From NCBI GenBank assembly GCA_900491605.1, contig UESW01004577.1, forward strand, positions 734,254 to 798,253: a DNA stretch of 64,000 bases. Direction: 5' to 3'. A program made the position numbers and the translations under genes. This DNA is from Calamus simplicifolius (Eukaryota; Streptophyta; Magnoliopsida; Arecales; Arecaceae). This document shows, one piece after another, positions 11,746 to 25,700 of the stretch. The first letter of the stretch is position 1. Each line of letters begins with the position of its first letter. The notes under the pieces were generated by a model. It did not search any database. It was not told where the DNA came from and was given only the letters and a program-made list of their open reading frames with translations.

Positions 11746-13309
11746 CTACGTAGCTGATGTACTTGGAGCTACCTGTTGCTCCATCATTTCTGATAGAGGC
11801 TCACGTAAATGTTGCCTGAATGTGAGTTGAGTCTCCTGCTCAACTCCCACATTTGACATTTGCTCCATGTCATCTAATCGGTCTGTGTCAATTTGTGGTT
11901 CTTGAGTTTCACTAATCTCAATATTTCTTCCACTGCCATTTCTTAGAAAAATCTCATTCTCTAGGAATATGGCATGCCTTGAGACAAAAACCTTTTGCTC
12001 GAGTGGGGTAGAAGTAGTATCCTTTTGTTTCTTTAGGATACCCCACAAAATTACACTTGTCGGATCTATTACGCTTTACATAAGCGTAGCAACCCCAAAT
12101 CCTTAGATGACTAAGGGTTGGTTTCTTTCCACACCATATCTCATAGGGAGTGGAACTGACCGACTTAGATGAAACTCGGTTTAGAGTGTATTCGGCTGTG
12201 TGTAGGGCATAACCCCAAAATATTTTTGAAAGATTTGCAAGGCTCATCATTGATCGCACCATATCTAATAATGTGATTTCTCCTTTCTGATACACCATTA
12301 TGCTGTGGTACCAGGAGGAGTCCACTGAGAGAGAATCCATTCTCCTTCAAATATTCTAAGAACTCATGGCTTAAGTATTCCCACCTCGATCTGATCGAAG
12401 TATCTTAATACTTTTGCCACTTTGTTTTTCTACCTCGATCTGAATTCTTTGAACTTTTCAAAGGCTTCAGATTTGTGCTTCATCAGATATACATAACCAT
12501 ACCTGCTATGGTCATCTATAAATGTGATGAAGTAAGAAAAACCTCCTATTGCCTGAATATTGATAGGACCACATACATCCGAATGTACTAGTCCTAAACA
12601 TTCAGTTGCTCGCTCACCCTTTTTAGTAAAGGATGACTTAGTCATTTTGCCACGTAAGCACGACTCACATTCCTCAAACGATTCCCAATCGAATGAGCCC
12701 AAGTAGCCATCCTTATGTAACTTGGTTAAACGTGTTTCATTTACATGGCCTAAACGACAGTGCCATAGGAATGAGTTCTTAGAATTATTTGATTTTAATT
12801 TCTTAGTTTCTACATTGAGAATAGGGCATTGTAAATTCAAAACATAAATCCCGTTGAACATTTCAGCAGAACCAAAGAACATTTCATTTTTAAAAATTAA
12901 AATTCCTTTATTTCCAATTTCAAATGTATATCCATCATTTACAAGACATGAAACAAAATAATGTTCTTTGTTATGTTTGGAACATAGTAACAATTATTAA
13001 GCTCCATTACAAGCCCAGTGGGCAAAGACAAAGAACAAGATCCTATAGCTAAAGCAGCAACCTTTGCTCCATTTCCATGCGCAGGATCACTTCATCTTTT
13101 TTCAGCTTTCTACTGCTTCTTATCATCTGCATATTAATACAAATATGAGATCCACAACCGGTATCCAATACCCAAGTGGAATAAGAAGTAACAGAAGAAA
13201 ACATCTCAATCATAAATATACCTGATGTAGAAGCATCTGTATGTTTCTTTTCTTTCAGGCTAGCCAGATAAGCCTTGCTTAGTGCCCTTCCTTGCCACAG
13301 AAGTGACAC
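11746..13309 (-). pseudogene. Copia protease, GAG-pre-integrase and integrase region
   Basis: On the minus strand 13309-13049 has the aspartic protease motif WVLDTGCGSH. 12993-12430 has the HHCC zinc region (HCRLGHVN, CESCLRGK) and the integrase core start (SDVCGPI, FITFIDDHSRYGY). 12350-11954 has PQHNGVSERRN with the catalytic Glu, then the integrase tail. Integrase inserts the cDNA. Several frame changes (about 13040, 12420, 12300, 12040) split the region. Confidence 0.88.
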
Positions 13310-14036
13310 TTTCCCTTGGCTACTTTGTTTTTCTTAATGCCCTTATTTGGTTTAGTCGCCTTGGCCTTTTGGACCTTATTCTTCTTTGGCCGCTTCTTAC
13401 GAGCGCCAGAAGACTCCACGACCATAACCTGCCCCTTTTCTTTCTTAATGTTGGGCTCGGCATTCGTCAGCATATTCGCGAGCTCAGGTAGAGATGTCTC
13501 TAGCTTGTTCATGTTGAAATTAAGAACAAACTGCGAATAGCTGGGAGGTAATGACTGTAGAACCAAGTCAATACTTAGTTCATGATCCATCACAAAACCC
13601 AATCGTGCCAACTTCTCAATCAGATTGATCATTTTCAGTACGTGGGCACCCACTGATGAATCCTCAGTCATTTTGCACTGAAACAGCTCTTTAGAAGTTT
13701 GAAACCTCTCATATCGAGACTGTGCACCAAACAACTCTTGCAAGTGCATCAAAATCTCCTGAGCATTCATATGCTCATGCTGTTTCTGAAGATCAGGTGA
13801 CATCGAGGCCAACATCAAACATGTGGCCATGTCTTCAGCATCTTTATACCGGTTGTATGCCACATGAACCTCAGTCGGAGCATCCGCTGGTGGGACCTCC
13901 GTGCAACCTCATCTAGGACAAAAAGAATTTTCTCAGATCGAAGAACGATCCTTACATTCCTTAGCCAATCAGGGAAGTTGAGTCCAGTCAATTTGTTGGA
14001 TTCTAAAATATTCCTAAGGTTGATGTTTACACTCAT
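13279..14036 (-). pseudogene. Copia gag with zinc knuckle
   Basis: The chosen start is the ATG at 14036, giving NILESNKLTGLNFPDWLRNVR, the usual start of this gag type. After a frame change near 13850 comes a UBN2-like gag stretch (MTEDSSVGAHVLKMINLI) and a Lys-rich tail ending in the zinc knuckle CHFCGKEGH near 13279-13305. Gag would package element RNA. Confidence 0.88.
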
Positions 14037-15677
14037 GGTTTCTCTGATAACCTACATAAAATTAGAACGAGTCAATTACTATGAATACTAATCACCAACT
14101 TAATATGGTAATTCTAGATTTTTAATTAAGTTAATTTTATCAAGGTTAATAGCCCTCTCTATTAATCTCGAGAAATTGGCATTCAATTTCTTAGTGGGCT
14201 AGGATCCTCATTTGAATTACCTTGACCTTGGCTTTGGCACAACAAATCTCGGTAAGCCAAATTTGGTAGATTATCATCAATCACATCTAATGTGACTCCT
14301 AGATCATTTAGGGGACATTGCCTTGTCAATTACATCCATATGTGATCACCCTAAAGTTTGCCTCTAGATTAGACTGACCCTGACTTTGGCCAATTATGCC
14401 AGCTAATCTAGTTAAGTCAACCCATTGTTCCACAATCAACTCCTCATAAGTACACTCGACCTCGGCTTTGGCACGACAAATCTCATGACCTAATGATTTT
14501 GTATCATGTGAACAATGGAAGGCTTATGACTTAATATTCGTGGAGGGATTTAGCGCATATAGGTCCCATCTACATCTACAACATTTGTACTATGCTAGGT
14601 TACATATCCTATATGTAGATTTTAGATTAATCTCAATTAACCTTAATTTCATAAGATCCAATCTTATGATTGGGACTCCTAATCAAATTAGGATCCTGAT
14701 CACTATCTAATTTAGGAACCCTAATTATGTGACCAAATCAATTGCTACCATCCTGATTAACCTTAATTGATTTAATCAATTAAGAGCTTTCCTTAACAAT
14801 GGCCAGATCAGCTGATCAATGGGTCCTATTTAGCATACCCTTCGATCCCATTGAATGGGTTTTCCCAGGCAGCGAACGGACAATTAAAAACCATGATCAA
14901 ACCTTTCTAGACACCAATGTAGTTAAGCCCAATTGATTAGATCAATTATGGGATCATAGGATCAAACAATGACATGGTTAAGTCTAAGTTTCCTAAATCT
15001 TTATCATCTATTACATTTTATGATAACTATAGATAGTGATCTAGCTAGGGTATTATGATAAGAATTCTTAATTCAAATTTTAAATTTTCTTATCATTTAA
15101 TTACATGTTATGACATGTCGGTTTCACATCCCATGTAAATCCTAATGTCTCTAACAAACCCTAATCATATTCTTGTCATGATAAGATTTTAGATTCAAAA
15201 TATAAAATTTTAAATTCCATATGATTACATTTAATCACAATCTTATCTTGATCCAAATATCCAAACTAAGTTTTCAATGTTCATTATCATAAGAATATCA
15301 TCTTAATCATATCAATAATCATGTTAAAATTAAATCCTAAACATGATTTCTAGGATTTCAGCATATAGTATCTATCATGCATAAATAATAATTACTATTT
15401 TAACATGACACATATATGATTAAATCTAAATTATTGTTTATTATCATATAATAAATCTTTATCTCTGATATCATATATCAAAGTACTCTATTTTAACATG
15501 ATAATGAACATGCATAAATCTAAATAATATTGTTTATCATCAAATAATAAATATTTTATTATATTTTAGATTTATTATCAACATATGAAAACTCTTCATG
15601 ATTTTAAGCATAATAAAACTCATATTATCAATCAATTGACTCAAGTATCCTATCAGATTAATGAATCTGTAGCCTAA
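14037..15677 (-). other. 5' leader of the Copia element, non-coding
   Basis: AT-rich, without a convincing frame. The phrase CTTGGCTTTGGCACAACAAA near 14230 recurs as CTCGGCTTTGGCACGACAAA near 14465, with a weaker copy near 14385, so the leader has internal repeats. The long leader between primer site and gag is consistent with this element type. Confidence 0.7.
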
Positions 15678-15693
15678 GGTGGCTCTGATACCA
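15678..15693 (-). other. Primer binding site (initiator tRNA-Met)
   Basis: The minus strand reads TGGTATCAGAGCCACC, complementary to the 3' end of plant initiator methionine tRNA. It lies one base inside the inner end of the 5' LTR. Confidence 0.93.
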
Positions 15694-15694
15694 C

Positions 15695-17653
15695 TGTTGG
15701 GAATTATATATTCTAGATATGAATCAAATTCATGAAAATATAAGAAGATATAATATAAAATTTTCAGATGCCAGATCCTTAGGAACAGATTCATTAAATC
15801 TCAAATAAAATCTAAAATATTAGATTTATTCATACCTGAGTCCTTTATCGATGTAGAAAAGAAAAGCCGGTAATCCTCTGCCACTAGCCGTCCACGTGTC
15901 CGGCCTCTAACGGTGATCCACGCGGAGAAGAGTAGGAAGACCTTCAAGGTATGAAGATGACATTTCGAGAGAAAGGTGCTAGCGCCTCTTGAATCCCCTT
16001 ATAGAAATACAAAAGATATCTGAAGATCTAAAAGATCTAATCTTTTTTTTCTCATGCTCTCCTTCCTAGGAGGAAGGAACCATATTTATAGGATGAGAAA
16101 GAAACGTTCCAAGGGAGAAGAAGAGACATCTTTTCATGGTAACGTCATGGTAACGTTAATCCAAAGAAACAGAAGAAACTCCCATTCTCATGGTAACGTC
16201 ATGGTAACGTTAATCCAAGGAAACATAAGAAACTCCCATTCTCATGGTAACGTTAATCCAAGTATCATAATCTCAGCCTTTGAAATTAGGAGTTGGTTAT
16301 CTCATAACTACATGCCCCAATTGTACGTGTTCATCATCGAACCATCGAGATTCATCATGCCTCATCCATGGGCATGATTCCATCTTCACATGGCTAGATT
16401 GGCCATCCATATCCGAATAATCAGAGCCATCCATCACATGGATCAAGTCATATATGGGTATCCAATTATTTGTTCATCATATGCACAAATAATTTCTCCT
16501 TAACATTCTTCTACTATAATGGATCATATCCATTATTATTTTATCTTCTTTAAATTGGGTCTCGTCCAATTATTTAATTGATCATCTTATCTGAATTAAA
16601 TCTAATTTAATTATCATTTTAATTCATCCAAAATCTTCCTTAATGTGTGTGACCCATTAGGCCCTTTAACATGTTGGCAATAATCATGTCCTAATCATAG
16701 ACCCTAGGAATGATTGGACAACTCTTTGTCCAAGTCAACATGATTATAGATCATGAGAGGCCTCTAGCAAAGCATCATGACCACCCAACCTAAAGGTTTG
16801 TTGACGTGACCATCAACAACACCTGTCCATGAACGGTTACCGTATGATCAAATCCTTTCGTGACATATCCCAGATCAATCAGTGGTATGGAATGTGTCAA
16901 CCCTGTAATTGATCTTTGTTTACTTGATCTCAGGAAAAATTGACTCATATGAATTAGAACTTCGAAACCATTTCAAATTCCAACTCAACCTTGCAAGGAT
17001 TTAACAATCAATTTAATCCATCAAGTGGCCGTGGGATATAACCCTTTCTATCAAGGAAGATGAATCCTGTCTTGATCAAACACCATCTTCATGTACTTCA
17101 TGTCATACCCAACCGACACCATATTTGCCACCCATGGCTAGAGCAATGTTTGGATGTCGTCAAAGCATGACATTCCACACATGAGATGCAATGAAGATCT
17201 CAAGTCAAAGGATCACTCACACCACCATCATTAGAGATCAACCATCAACACTATATAGAATATCCATATGGGATCTCTGTACGGGTCATCCAATGCATCG
17301 TTACAATAACGAGCATCCACACACCTATCCAAGTATCTTCATATTTAGCTTATGAAATCAGCTACTCACCCCAAGGGTGAGGATATACAATGTGTTCGAT
17401 GGTGTCCAGTCCCATCTACACATCGACTAGGGAGGTTTAAAGAATCGAACCATAACATGCAATTTGAATCTCATAATTTGTAATCTCTATTACAAATTCC
17501 ATATGCACGGTTTACATTCTTTTGGACTTTATCTCACAGACAAATATATCAAATAAAAGACATCTGAATATATAAAGAAACCATTTTATTTAATTTGTAT
17601 TCATAGAATGTATACAGCATTCAATCCAATTGGATATAGGGCATACACTAACA
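15695..17653 (-). repeat. 5' LTR of the minus-strand Copia element (full length)
   Basis: On the plus strand it starts TGTTGGGAATTATAT and ends ACACTAACA, so it has TG...CA termini on either strand. Length is 1,959 bp. It matches 8366-10107 over its right-hand 1.74 kb. It contains the 54-bp tandem repeats at 16135. Confidence 0.92.
16135..16262. repeat. 54-bp tandem repeats in the 5' LTR
   Basis: Units start at 16135, 16189 and 16243. Each begins CATGGTAACGTCATGGTAAC and contains the palindrome TAACGTTA; the third unit lacks the internal doubling. Position inside the LTR makes a regulatory role possible but unproven. Confidence 0.88.
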
Positions 17654-18578
17654 TTTATGTCTATACCCACCCTGTACCCATGATGGCTTTTGACATTGTC
17701 CCTATATCCATAGCCATACCTATTTTTTTCACCTCCATACATACTCCAAATGAAGCAGAGGTGGGCAGGTACTCATGGGTTTAGGAAAAATTTCCATCCC
17801 TATACTAATTGATGATAAAACACTGCTAAAAGCTCAAGAAGGAAGATAAAGGATTAGTAAACTAACTAATGACTTAGATAAATCCAATAATTAATCACAC
17901 AAAAATCACAGTCTCATCAAGGAATAAATGAATGAACAAAAAGCCATGCTATTTAAGGTGATTTTAGTCACCACATAAAAACATTAGCAAAATAATGAAT
18001 CACACTAGAATCATAGTCTCATTTAGGAATAAATGAATGCACAAAAGCCATGATGTTTAAGATGATTTTAGTCACCAACCTAAAAATAATAGCATGTCAC
18101 ATTAATGAAGGACACATCACTAAAAAATATTTCATATTTGGATTATGACAAAAGTGTCAATTAGGGCTTGTGATCTAGGTACTGAGTTAAATCCAACACC
18201 CTAATTCAACCATTTGGATTATCCGGCTGTATTTTGGATCAAAGTCCTTCATAATTGGATTAAATCCATTACTCAAGCTTGATCAATATGCCTAGTTAAC
18301 ATCAATTGAATCAATTTTAAGTCTTGAGCTTAAAGAGTGGACTCGATTACTAATAATTAGATCAAGTTTAATGTTTGGACTCAATCAGCAAGCTAATTGC
18401 TATGATTGGTTCAAATGCAATATCCTGTCTCAGCTACATTAATCATTCTCAATAATCTTTAATTAATAGAATTCAATTCTCTTATGTTTAAGTTAAACAT
18501 GAAGGTATAATTCAAGTATCCAACTTAATCCTTTTGAACCAGATTCAATTATTTAGTAATTAAATTTGATCTGGGTAG
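17654..18578. repeat. Long direct repeat, copy 3 (partial)
   Basis: Matches copy 2 from about 6446 to 7365 with scattered substitutions. The LINE site is empty here. The copy is cut on the left by the Copia LTR and on the right by a CACTA terminus. Confidence 0.85.
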
Positions 18579-18600
18579 CACTACAACAAATTTTTAGTGT
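18579..18600 (+). repeat. Left terminal inverted repeat of the CACTA element
   Basis: Starts CACTACAACAAATTTTTAGT. The preceding TAG is a candidate 3-bp target duplication, but its partner is not visible. Confidence 0.85.
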
Positions 18601-19019
18601 AGCAACAGTATTTTCCCGATGCTAGGGTAGAGCGTCGGGAAGTCTCGAATCGTCCCAAATCCTCTCAATGCTTGTTTAAAGCATCTGAACAGTGTAGGCA
18701 TCAATTCCTAAAATATCTTCTTCCGACCCGAGCGTTCCTCCCAGATCTAATGCCTTAGCTCTCCGCTGAGTCTCAAGTGTTGGCTCGAGCTTTCATCCCA
18801 GCGAGCTCTCCCTGATCTCTCTTCCTTCAAACCGAGCTTTCGTCCCAGAACTTGAGAAGCCCTAGCTCTCCCTGCTCCCTCTTCCTTCAAATGCTGCTGC
18901 CCTCGACACCGATTGTTGTGCCTCCTTACCTCTTTCTTCAAACCGAGCAGCTCTTCCACCCCAAGCTTCCTCCCTACCTCTTCCTACTGTTTGAAGTACG
19001 AGGGTAAACTCCGCCTTCA

Positions 19020-19247
19020 CCATGTGGCACCGGTTTTTCCGCCATCAATCCAACGATATCGAGGCAACTCCGTTATCTACGGTTAGGGTTCGGACCTTTC
19101 CTTACTCTCTCTTTCTCTCTATTTCCCTTTGATTCGTCTATTGGTTTTGGTGGATTGTGGTTTTGTAATGTCTTTGTTTATATAATTGGAGCAGGGATCG
19201 TCGAAGGAGATTAGCGCAGAAGGGTCTTCCAACCAGGAGAAACAGGT
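19020..19247 (+). pseudogene. Exon-like sequence in the CACTA 5' region, origin unknown
   Basis: An ATG in good context (CACCATG, 19020) opens a short frame, MWHRFFRHQSNDIEATPLST, ending at a GT near 19081. A polypyrimidine tract and CAG precede a second open segment (about 19197-19247; GSSKEISAEGSSNQEKQ) that ends at GTGTGT. A possible third segment follows a CAG at about 20031. I do not recognise the protein. It could be the 5' part of a captured host gene or an element-specific leader exon. Confidence 0.35.
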
Positions 19248-20443
19248 GTGTTATATGCTGGATGAGGGTTTGTGATGCATTTCGTTGTCCTAAATTATTT
19301 GTGTATGTTTGTTTTGGTTCTGGTTGTGTGCTTGTTGCTCGAGAGTCTCGATTGGGGTTATGGCATGTTACCTTCCAACTTACATGGGTTTTATTGAGTT
19401 TTAGGTTTTCTTCCATGGGTTTTATAGCTCAGTTATCGGCTCTATCTTATTTTTTGGCCATATTTTTAATGTTTTGCCATATGAAGTTAGTTAAAATTGA
19501 GAATGGAGTTTCTGTATAAAGAAATGAACCCTAGAAATCAAATAAAGATGCATAGTTTAAGATTTTATATTTTTGGATATATACATTATTTTTGCTGCCT
19601 TATTGAATGGGGAATGGAATATTGAGTTTATTAAGTTTTATAATGTTGGATCCATGAATTCCCTATTTCACTAGTTTTATCAATTTCTCTCTTTTTTTGT
19701 CAATTTTAATTTAAATTATGATTAAAGCTACTTATCAAAGCTTATGGCATCAGATCATGGTAGGACTACAGATCTATAAATTAGATTTTAAACATGAACT
19801 GCTACACAGACACAGGAAAACAGGGTATCTTGATTTCTAGCTTTTCTTTCCATGCACAATGACAACACCACCAGAAACTTTAGAATACTAGAATAGTGAA
19901 ATCTTGGAAACTAAAATAGGTTAAAAGTTTCATTTGTATTTGTGATAGGAAAACCCAACAGTTGTAACCTATAGAAAATTCTTTTGAGTATATAATTTTC
20001 TATCACCAAAATAATATTCATTCTAATGCAGCTTTCGCGGCTGTCTTGGCTTCCTCCAAGAGGTCAGCTGGCACCTGTTAATTATAACAACTCATTTTTT
20101 AAGTAGCTTTATAATTACAAAGAGCCAGTACACTTGTTCATTTTTAGACCCACCAAGACGGGCATAAATTTATTGTGAAACTTATCAAGCTATAACCAAT
20201 GATGGTAAAGCTTCAAAATGTAACTTCACATATGACCATGGAAACAATCTGTATATTGGGTTATCCAACATCTGTATAAGAACTACCATGTGATATTTTA
20301 TCACATAGAAAAGAACAAGGAAATCGGTGTCTAGGTTCCGATACTATTCTGCTTGTGTGGTGTCATTTCTACTTCCATTTTGGCCTTGGCATAGAAAGAT
20401 GATAACCTCTGTCCACCAGACCTAACTTTCTGCATAAATTCAA

Positions 20444-20445
<2 letters not shown>

Positions 20446-20527
<82 letters not shown>
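20446..20527. repeat. (TA)n microsatellite
   Basis: About 41 uninterrupted TA units. Confidence 0.97.
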
Positions 20528-20529
<2 letters not shown>

Positions 20530-22794
20530 TTTTCATGCCACTAGCACTGTTCTTGAGAATCTCAACCCTGGTGGTCTTCTAATTCTATTCCATGACAACC
20601 TGGCCCAGCTCTCAGTGTCCTGCAACATGGTCCTCATTCTCACATTATCCTTCCTATCTCTCGTCTCTATGCAATAAAATCTAGGATCTTATCATAAAGG
20701 AGGAGATCTAGACCAGCCACGCCCTGAGTCTACTTAGTTCTTTTGTCTGCACTCCCATCTATGGGCCCTTTATCTTGTCCTATACTCTTCCATCTCCTAT
20801 GGATCGTATGAGTCTTGACACACACAGGAACTGTATGCAGTCTTCGCTAAGAAGGCAACCAAGCTTGATTCTGTGACCAGCTACGCTGTCAGACTTCAGT
20901 TGCAACTAGGTCTTTTAGAAAGACTAGAAACTATAGTGTGACAAGGGTCATAGATAACATACAATCAATAGATTCCATTCAGCCGGAGAATATACAATTA
21001 CATGTCATTTAATATCTTACTTTAGGTGCAGATTGACTCAAATGTACAGCTTGGATCCAGCTACATCAAGTTCACAACAATTAAACATAAGATTAGATTG
21101 GTTGCTCTAGTGTATTATATCTTAACATCATCGACCAAGTACGGTATAATTAATCGAAAGATCGATTGACAGCTAAATTAATTAAATGCAAGCCCCGTCA
21201 AGAGCTGGACTGACTATGTTGAATATCCTATAAAATACTTAACATCGGAAAGAGATACAAGCAATGACTGGTGTCTTTTGTGCTGAGGATAAGCCCTCCC
21301 CAGGTACGCATTTTAGATTGAAGACGTGACATTCTTAATCCAATTGATGGATACCATCACGAGCCTCTAATGTTATTATAATCCTTTGTGATGGATGACA
21401 AGTTCTCATTGAGAGAGAGAGAGAGAGAGAGAGGCCAATAATTTATCAGAGAAAATGACAGCTTATTAGAGAAGGAAAAAATGAATCCAGAGTTTCTCCT
21501 GTTTGCTTGCATTGAGAATATGCCAAGGAAACTTGTCAGGAAGTAACAGAGAAATGGTTTAGGCATCCTATAGCACTAGCTTATTGTAGCTTATCAGAGA
21601 AGGAAAACTAAGACCTCATAGCCCTGGATATCCACCTTAGTTTTTCTCTCAGACTATCATTTTATACATTATCCTTGTCTGGCACATAAGGAATGAATCA
21701 AGTAAAGTGCACTAATCAATTAAAGGTAAATTATTCCGCAAAAATAAACAATAAATTCATGAATTTGTGTGGACCATAAGCCAAGGCCACCAACAGCCAA
21801 GTTCAAATACATATTGTTTTTTTAAGTCTTAACCAAGTATTATATTTGTCACAAATTCTTTTAGAAATGTAATGGGTTAAATAAAATTTTAGCAATGCTA
21901 TTAGATAAGCTAACTAAATGATCAGAAACAATAAGTTGGTACGCACTCTGAGATAGAGCCACTTACAAATCAGAATCACATACTTTCTTAACTCAGTAAT
22001 ATATTTCTCACAAGTTTTTTGGAACAATCTATTGGGAAAGAATTAGTGAAAGAATAAAATAAAACATCAGATTATTAGTTATTCTTAAGGACTTCTTTCC
22101 TATAAAACCAATACGTATCATTCCTATAGACCCAAATGAAGACTATAAATTGTATCCTTAGAGATGGCAACACAGCTACAAAACCAGCACCTTCATTAAA
22201 AAGAAATTTCAAAACAATTCCTGCAACAATCTGTATCTTTTTTGGGTTATCCAACAATCTGTATATTGAGGGATATGAATCTCCTCTGTACTTTTCTTTA
22301 TTTTTTTGGGTTATCCAACAATCTTGCATATTTTAGTATCATATTGGATGATTAAAAATTAAATTCGTAGCTCTGTTATGCCAAAAATGATATTTCTGAT
22401 AGAAAGGCTTATTTGTTGAGATTGGGCAGAGCCTTATTTAGTTCAATTATTTTTTATCCAAACCAATCTATTACATACATCGTTGTTCAATTATTTTGAT
22501 CCAAACCAATCTATTACATACATCTGTTGTATCTTCCAAAAACAAAAACAAAAAAAAAAGAAAAAAGAATCACACCTTATCGTGACTACATATATCTCCC
22601 ATTTCATTCTATTAATCTATCATATATCAGGATCACATCACTTAATACTCTCAAATTTTTTAAGTAGAGTTTCTTTTATCAATTACTATTTATTCTGACA
22701 TATGCCTATGCTACTAAATATTGAACACTTATGATGATGAAATGCGTGCAGGATATTGGATAAAATTGGTTGTTTATTGATCATTTATCCTGAA
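20528..22794. other. CACTA internal region without a recognised gene
   Basis: AT-rich apart from 20541-20940, which is more GC-rich and has a short open stretch (ENLNPGGLLILFHDNLAQ) with no family I can name. A (GA)n run lies at 21411-21433. Imperfect repeats of TTGGGTTATCCAACAATCTG occur at 20258, 22232 and 22308. Confidence 0.5.
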
Positions 22795-25700
22795 ATGGAT
22801 AGATGTTGGATAAATAAACCGAGAAATACTAAAAAAATATTTTGATGGAGTTCGTAATTTTATTAAATTTGGTATGGAGAAAAGTAGTTTGAATGAAAGA
22901 TTTTATGTCCGTGTTGACGATGTGTTAACAATTCTTTCTAGATCCACAAACCGTTGAAGAACATTTGATATGGAATGGTTTTGCAAGAGTTTATATTGAG
23001 TTGGTTTTCCATGGAGAATGTATGTTGCCAATATCAAGTAATCAACCCTCCTCATCTGATCTTGGATCTGTAATATGCAAGATAATCTTATAGGATATTA
23101 TGACAGGTTTGATCACAGATGCTTTTCGACATGGTCTTCAAAACTTTAGAGGTTCAATTAATATACATGGAACGGATGGAATATGTGATAGTTCTACATT
23201 TATGGAACAAACATTTGTTGAGGAGTAGATGCAATCATCAACTACTGAGTCAGCTCGGTACCATAATTTAATTAAAGATGCAGATGAACAATTATATCCG
23301 GGTTGTTTAAAATTTTCTAAGATCTCTTTTTTTATACATTTATTTCATATAAAATATATGAATGGATGGTCCGGAAAGAGTTTTACCATGCTTCTCAAAT
23401 TACTAAAGATGCATTTTCAGAAGGCATCGGTTTACCATCCTGTTATTATGAAGCAAAAAAGTTGTCAACAAATTGGATCTTGGATATCAAAAGATCCATA
23501 GTTGTCCGAAAGACTGTATGTTATATCATGGTAAAATACTGATCGAGAGTCATGCAATGTATGTGGATCTTCACGATGGACAACTCATGAAGAGGATGAG
23601 GATGTGTAACGAACAAAACAAAAAAATGGCGAAGGTATTGTTACTTTCCTCTTATTCCTCGATTGAAAAGGCTATATTCATCATCGAAAACAGCTTCATT
23701 AATGAGATGGCATAATGAAGGGCGTACGAAGGATGGAATGTTGAGACATCCAGCAGATAGTCTAGCATGGAAAGCATTTGATACTAGGACATTCTGATTT
23801 TGCCTCTGATATTCGTAATGTTCGGTTGGGTTTAGCTTCAGATGGCTTCAATCCTTTTCGAACTCTAAATTCTACATATAGCACTTGGCCAGTTGTTCTA
23901 ATACCATACAATTTACCACCATGGTTGTGCATGAAACAATCCTCATTGATCTTGTGAATGGTTATTCCAGGTGATAAGGGTCCAGGAAATGATATTGATA
24001 TTTTTCTACAACCTTTAATAGAGGAATTGAAACAATTATGGGAAGGTGTCGATGCAATTGATGCTTCAAATGGTGAAACATTTAAACTACGAGCAGCTTT
24101 GCTGTGGACTATTAATGATTTTCCAGCATATGCCAATTTATCTGGCTGGAGTACAAAGGGAAGGGTTGCATGTCCTTGTTGTGCAGATTCGACACATTCA
24201 ATTTGGTTAAAACATGGAGGAAAATTTTGTTATATGGGACATCGTGATGGTTAGAACCAAATCATCCGTTTCGTTTTCAGAAAGATTTATTTGATGGTAC
24301 CATAGAATTGGGATGGCACCTGTTCCACCTTCTGGAAACTAATGTTCGTATACAAATGGATTCCATCAGTTACACATATGGTAAATTCTCAAAGTCTTCT
24401 AAAAAAGAGGAAGGAATGATCAAGGATTGTCAGAAGAAGTGACTATTAGTAATATGGATGCACAGTATTTGAAGATCCAGATAACTTTTTGGAAAGAGAA
24501 AATGAGGAAGATGTACAGATAGCTTCTACAAATCAGCCTAGCAAACATATATGGAAGAAAAGAAGTATCTTCTTTGACTTACCTTATTGGGAACATAATC
24601 TTATTCGGCATAATCTTGATGTCATGCATATAGAGAAGAATGTTTGTGATAATCTACTTGGAACATTGTTGAATCTTGATGGAAAGACTAAAGATAACAT
24701 GAAGGCACGACTGGATTTAAAAGAATTGGGTATCCGACCAGAGCTTCATCCCATTATGCTTTCTAATGATAGAAATTATTTGCCTCTGCATCTTATGCAA
24801 TGTCTCCTCAAGAAAAAAAATTATTTTCTTATAGTATTAAAAAATATTAAAGTACCTGATGGATATGCATCAAATATTTTAAGGTATGTGCACCTTAAAG
24901 ATATAAAAATTTATAATCTCAAAAGTCATGATGGTCACATATTAATGCAAGATATCTTGCCATTAGCTTCAAGATCATTAGTGCCTAAACAAGTTCTTGC
25001 AGTTATAATTCGGTTATCATCATTCTTTAAGGCATTATATTCAAAAGTTATTGATCCTGGAGAGCTTGATCAGTTGGAGTCTGATGTTACTATTACACTT
25101 TGTCAGATGGAAAAGATTTTTCCTCCTGGATTTTTTACTATTATGGTACATCTACTCATTCACTTAGCTTCGGAAGTCAAGCTGGGTGGACCGGTACATT
25201 ATAGATGGATGTATCCTATTGAAAGGTACTATAGAGTATGATGTATTATATTGATCGGTACACTAAAATTTTAAAAGTAGCATCATAATTATGCAATTTA
25301 TAAAATTATTTATATTGTAGGTACCTTGTGCGATTGAAAGATTATGTACGAAACAGAGCCTCCAGAGGGTTCGATTGCGGAAGGATATATTGCTGAAGAG
25401 TGTTTGACATTTTGTTCAAGATATCTTCAAGGTGTAGAGACAGTGTTTAATAGACCTCAACGGTATAGTGATTTCATAGATAATGCATAATTGTATAAGT
25501 TTTCAACTGCAGGTAGAGTAATGGGAAAAACTGAAACTATTGTATTGGATCATAAATCAATGGCACAAGCACATCGTTATGTGTTACTCCATAGTGAGAT
25601 AATATCTGACTATCGTAGGTTAGTATGATTTATTGCATTTCAAGTTTAAATATCATATCTTTTTATTCTAAATGAACAAAGTAAATATTGTGCAGCAAAT

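Larger units (their letters stand above)
8366..17653 (-). mobile_element. Ty1/Copia LTR retrotransposon, long-LTR (Angela/Tork-like) type
   Basis: Read on the minus strand: 5' LTR 17653-15695, primer binding site, a 1.6-kb leader, gag-PR-INT-RT-RNase H remnants (14036 to about 10130), a polypurine tract, and a 3' LTR 10107-8366. The order INT before RT fixes the Copia superfamily. LTRs of nearly 2 kb suggest the Angela or a related lineage, which is inference. The 3' LTR lacks about 220 bp at its outer end compared with the 5' LTR, and no target duplication is left. Sequence to the left is repeat copy 2 and to the right repeat copy 3, at non-matching unit positions. Confidence 0.9.
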
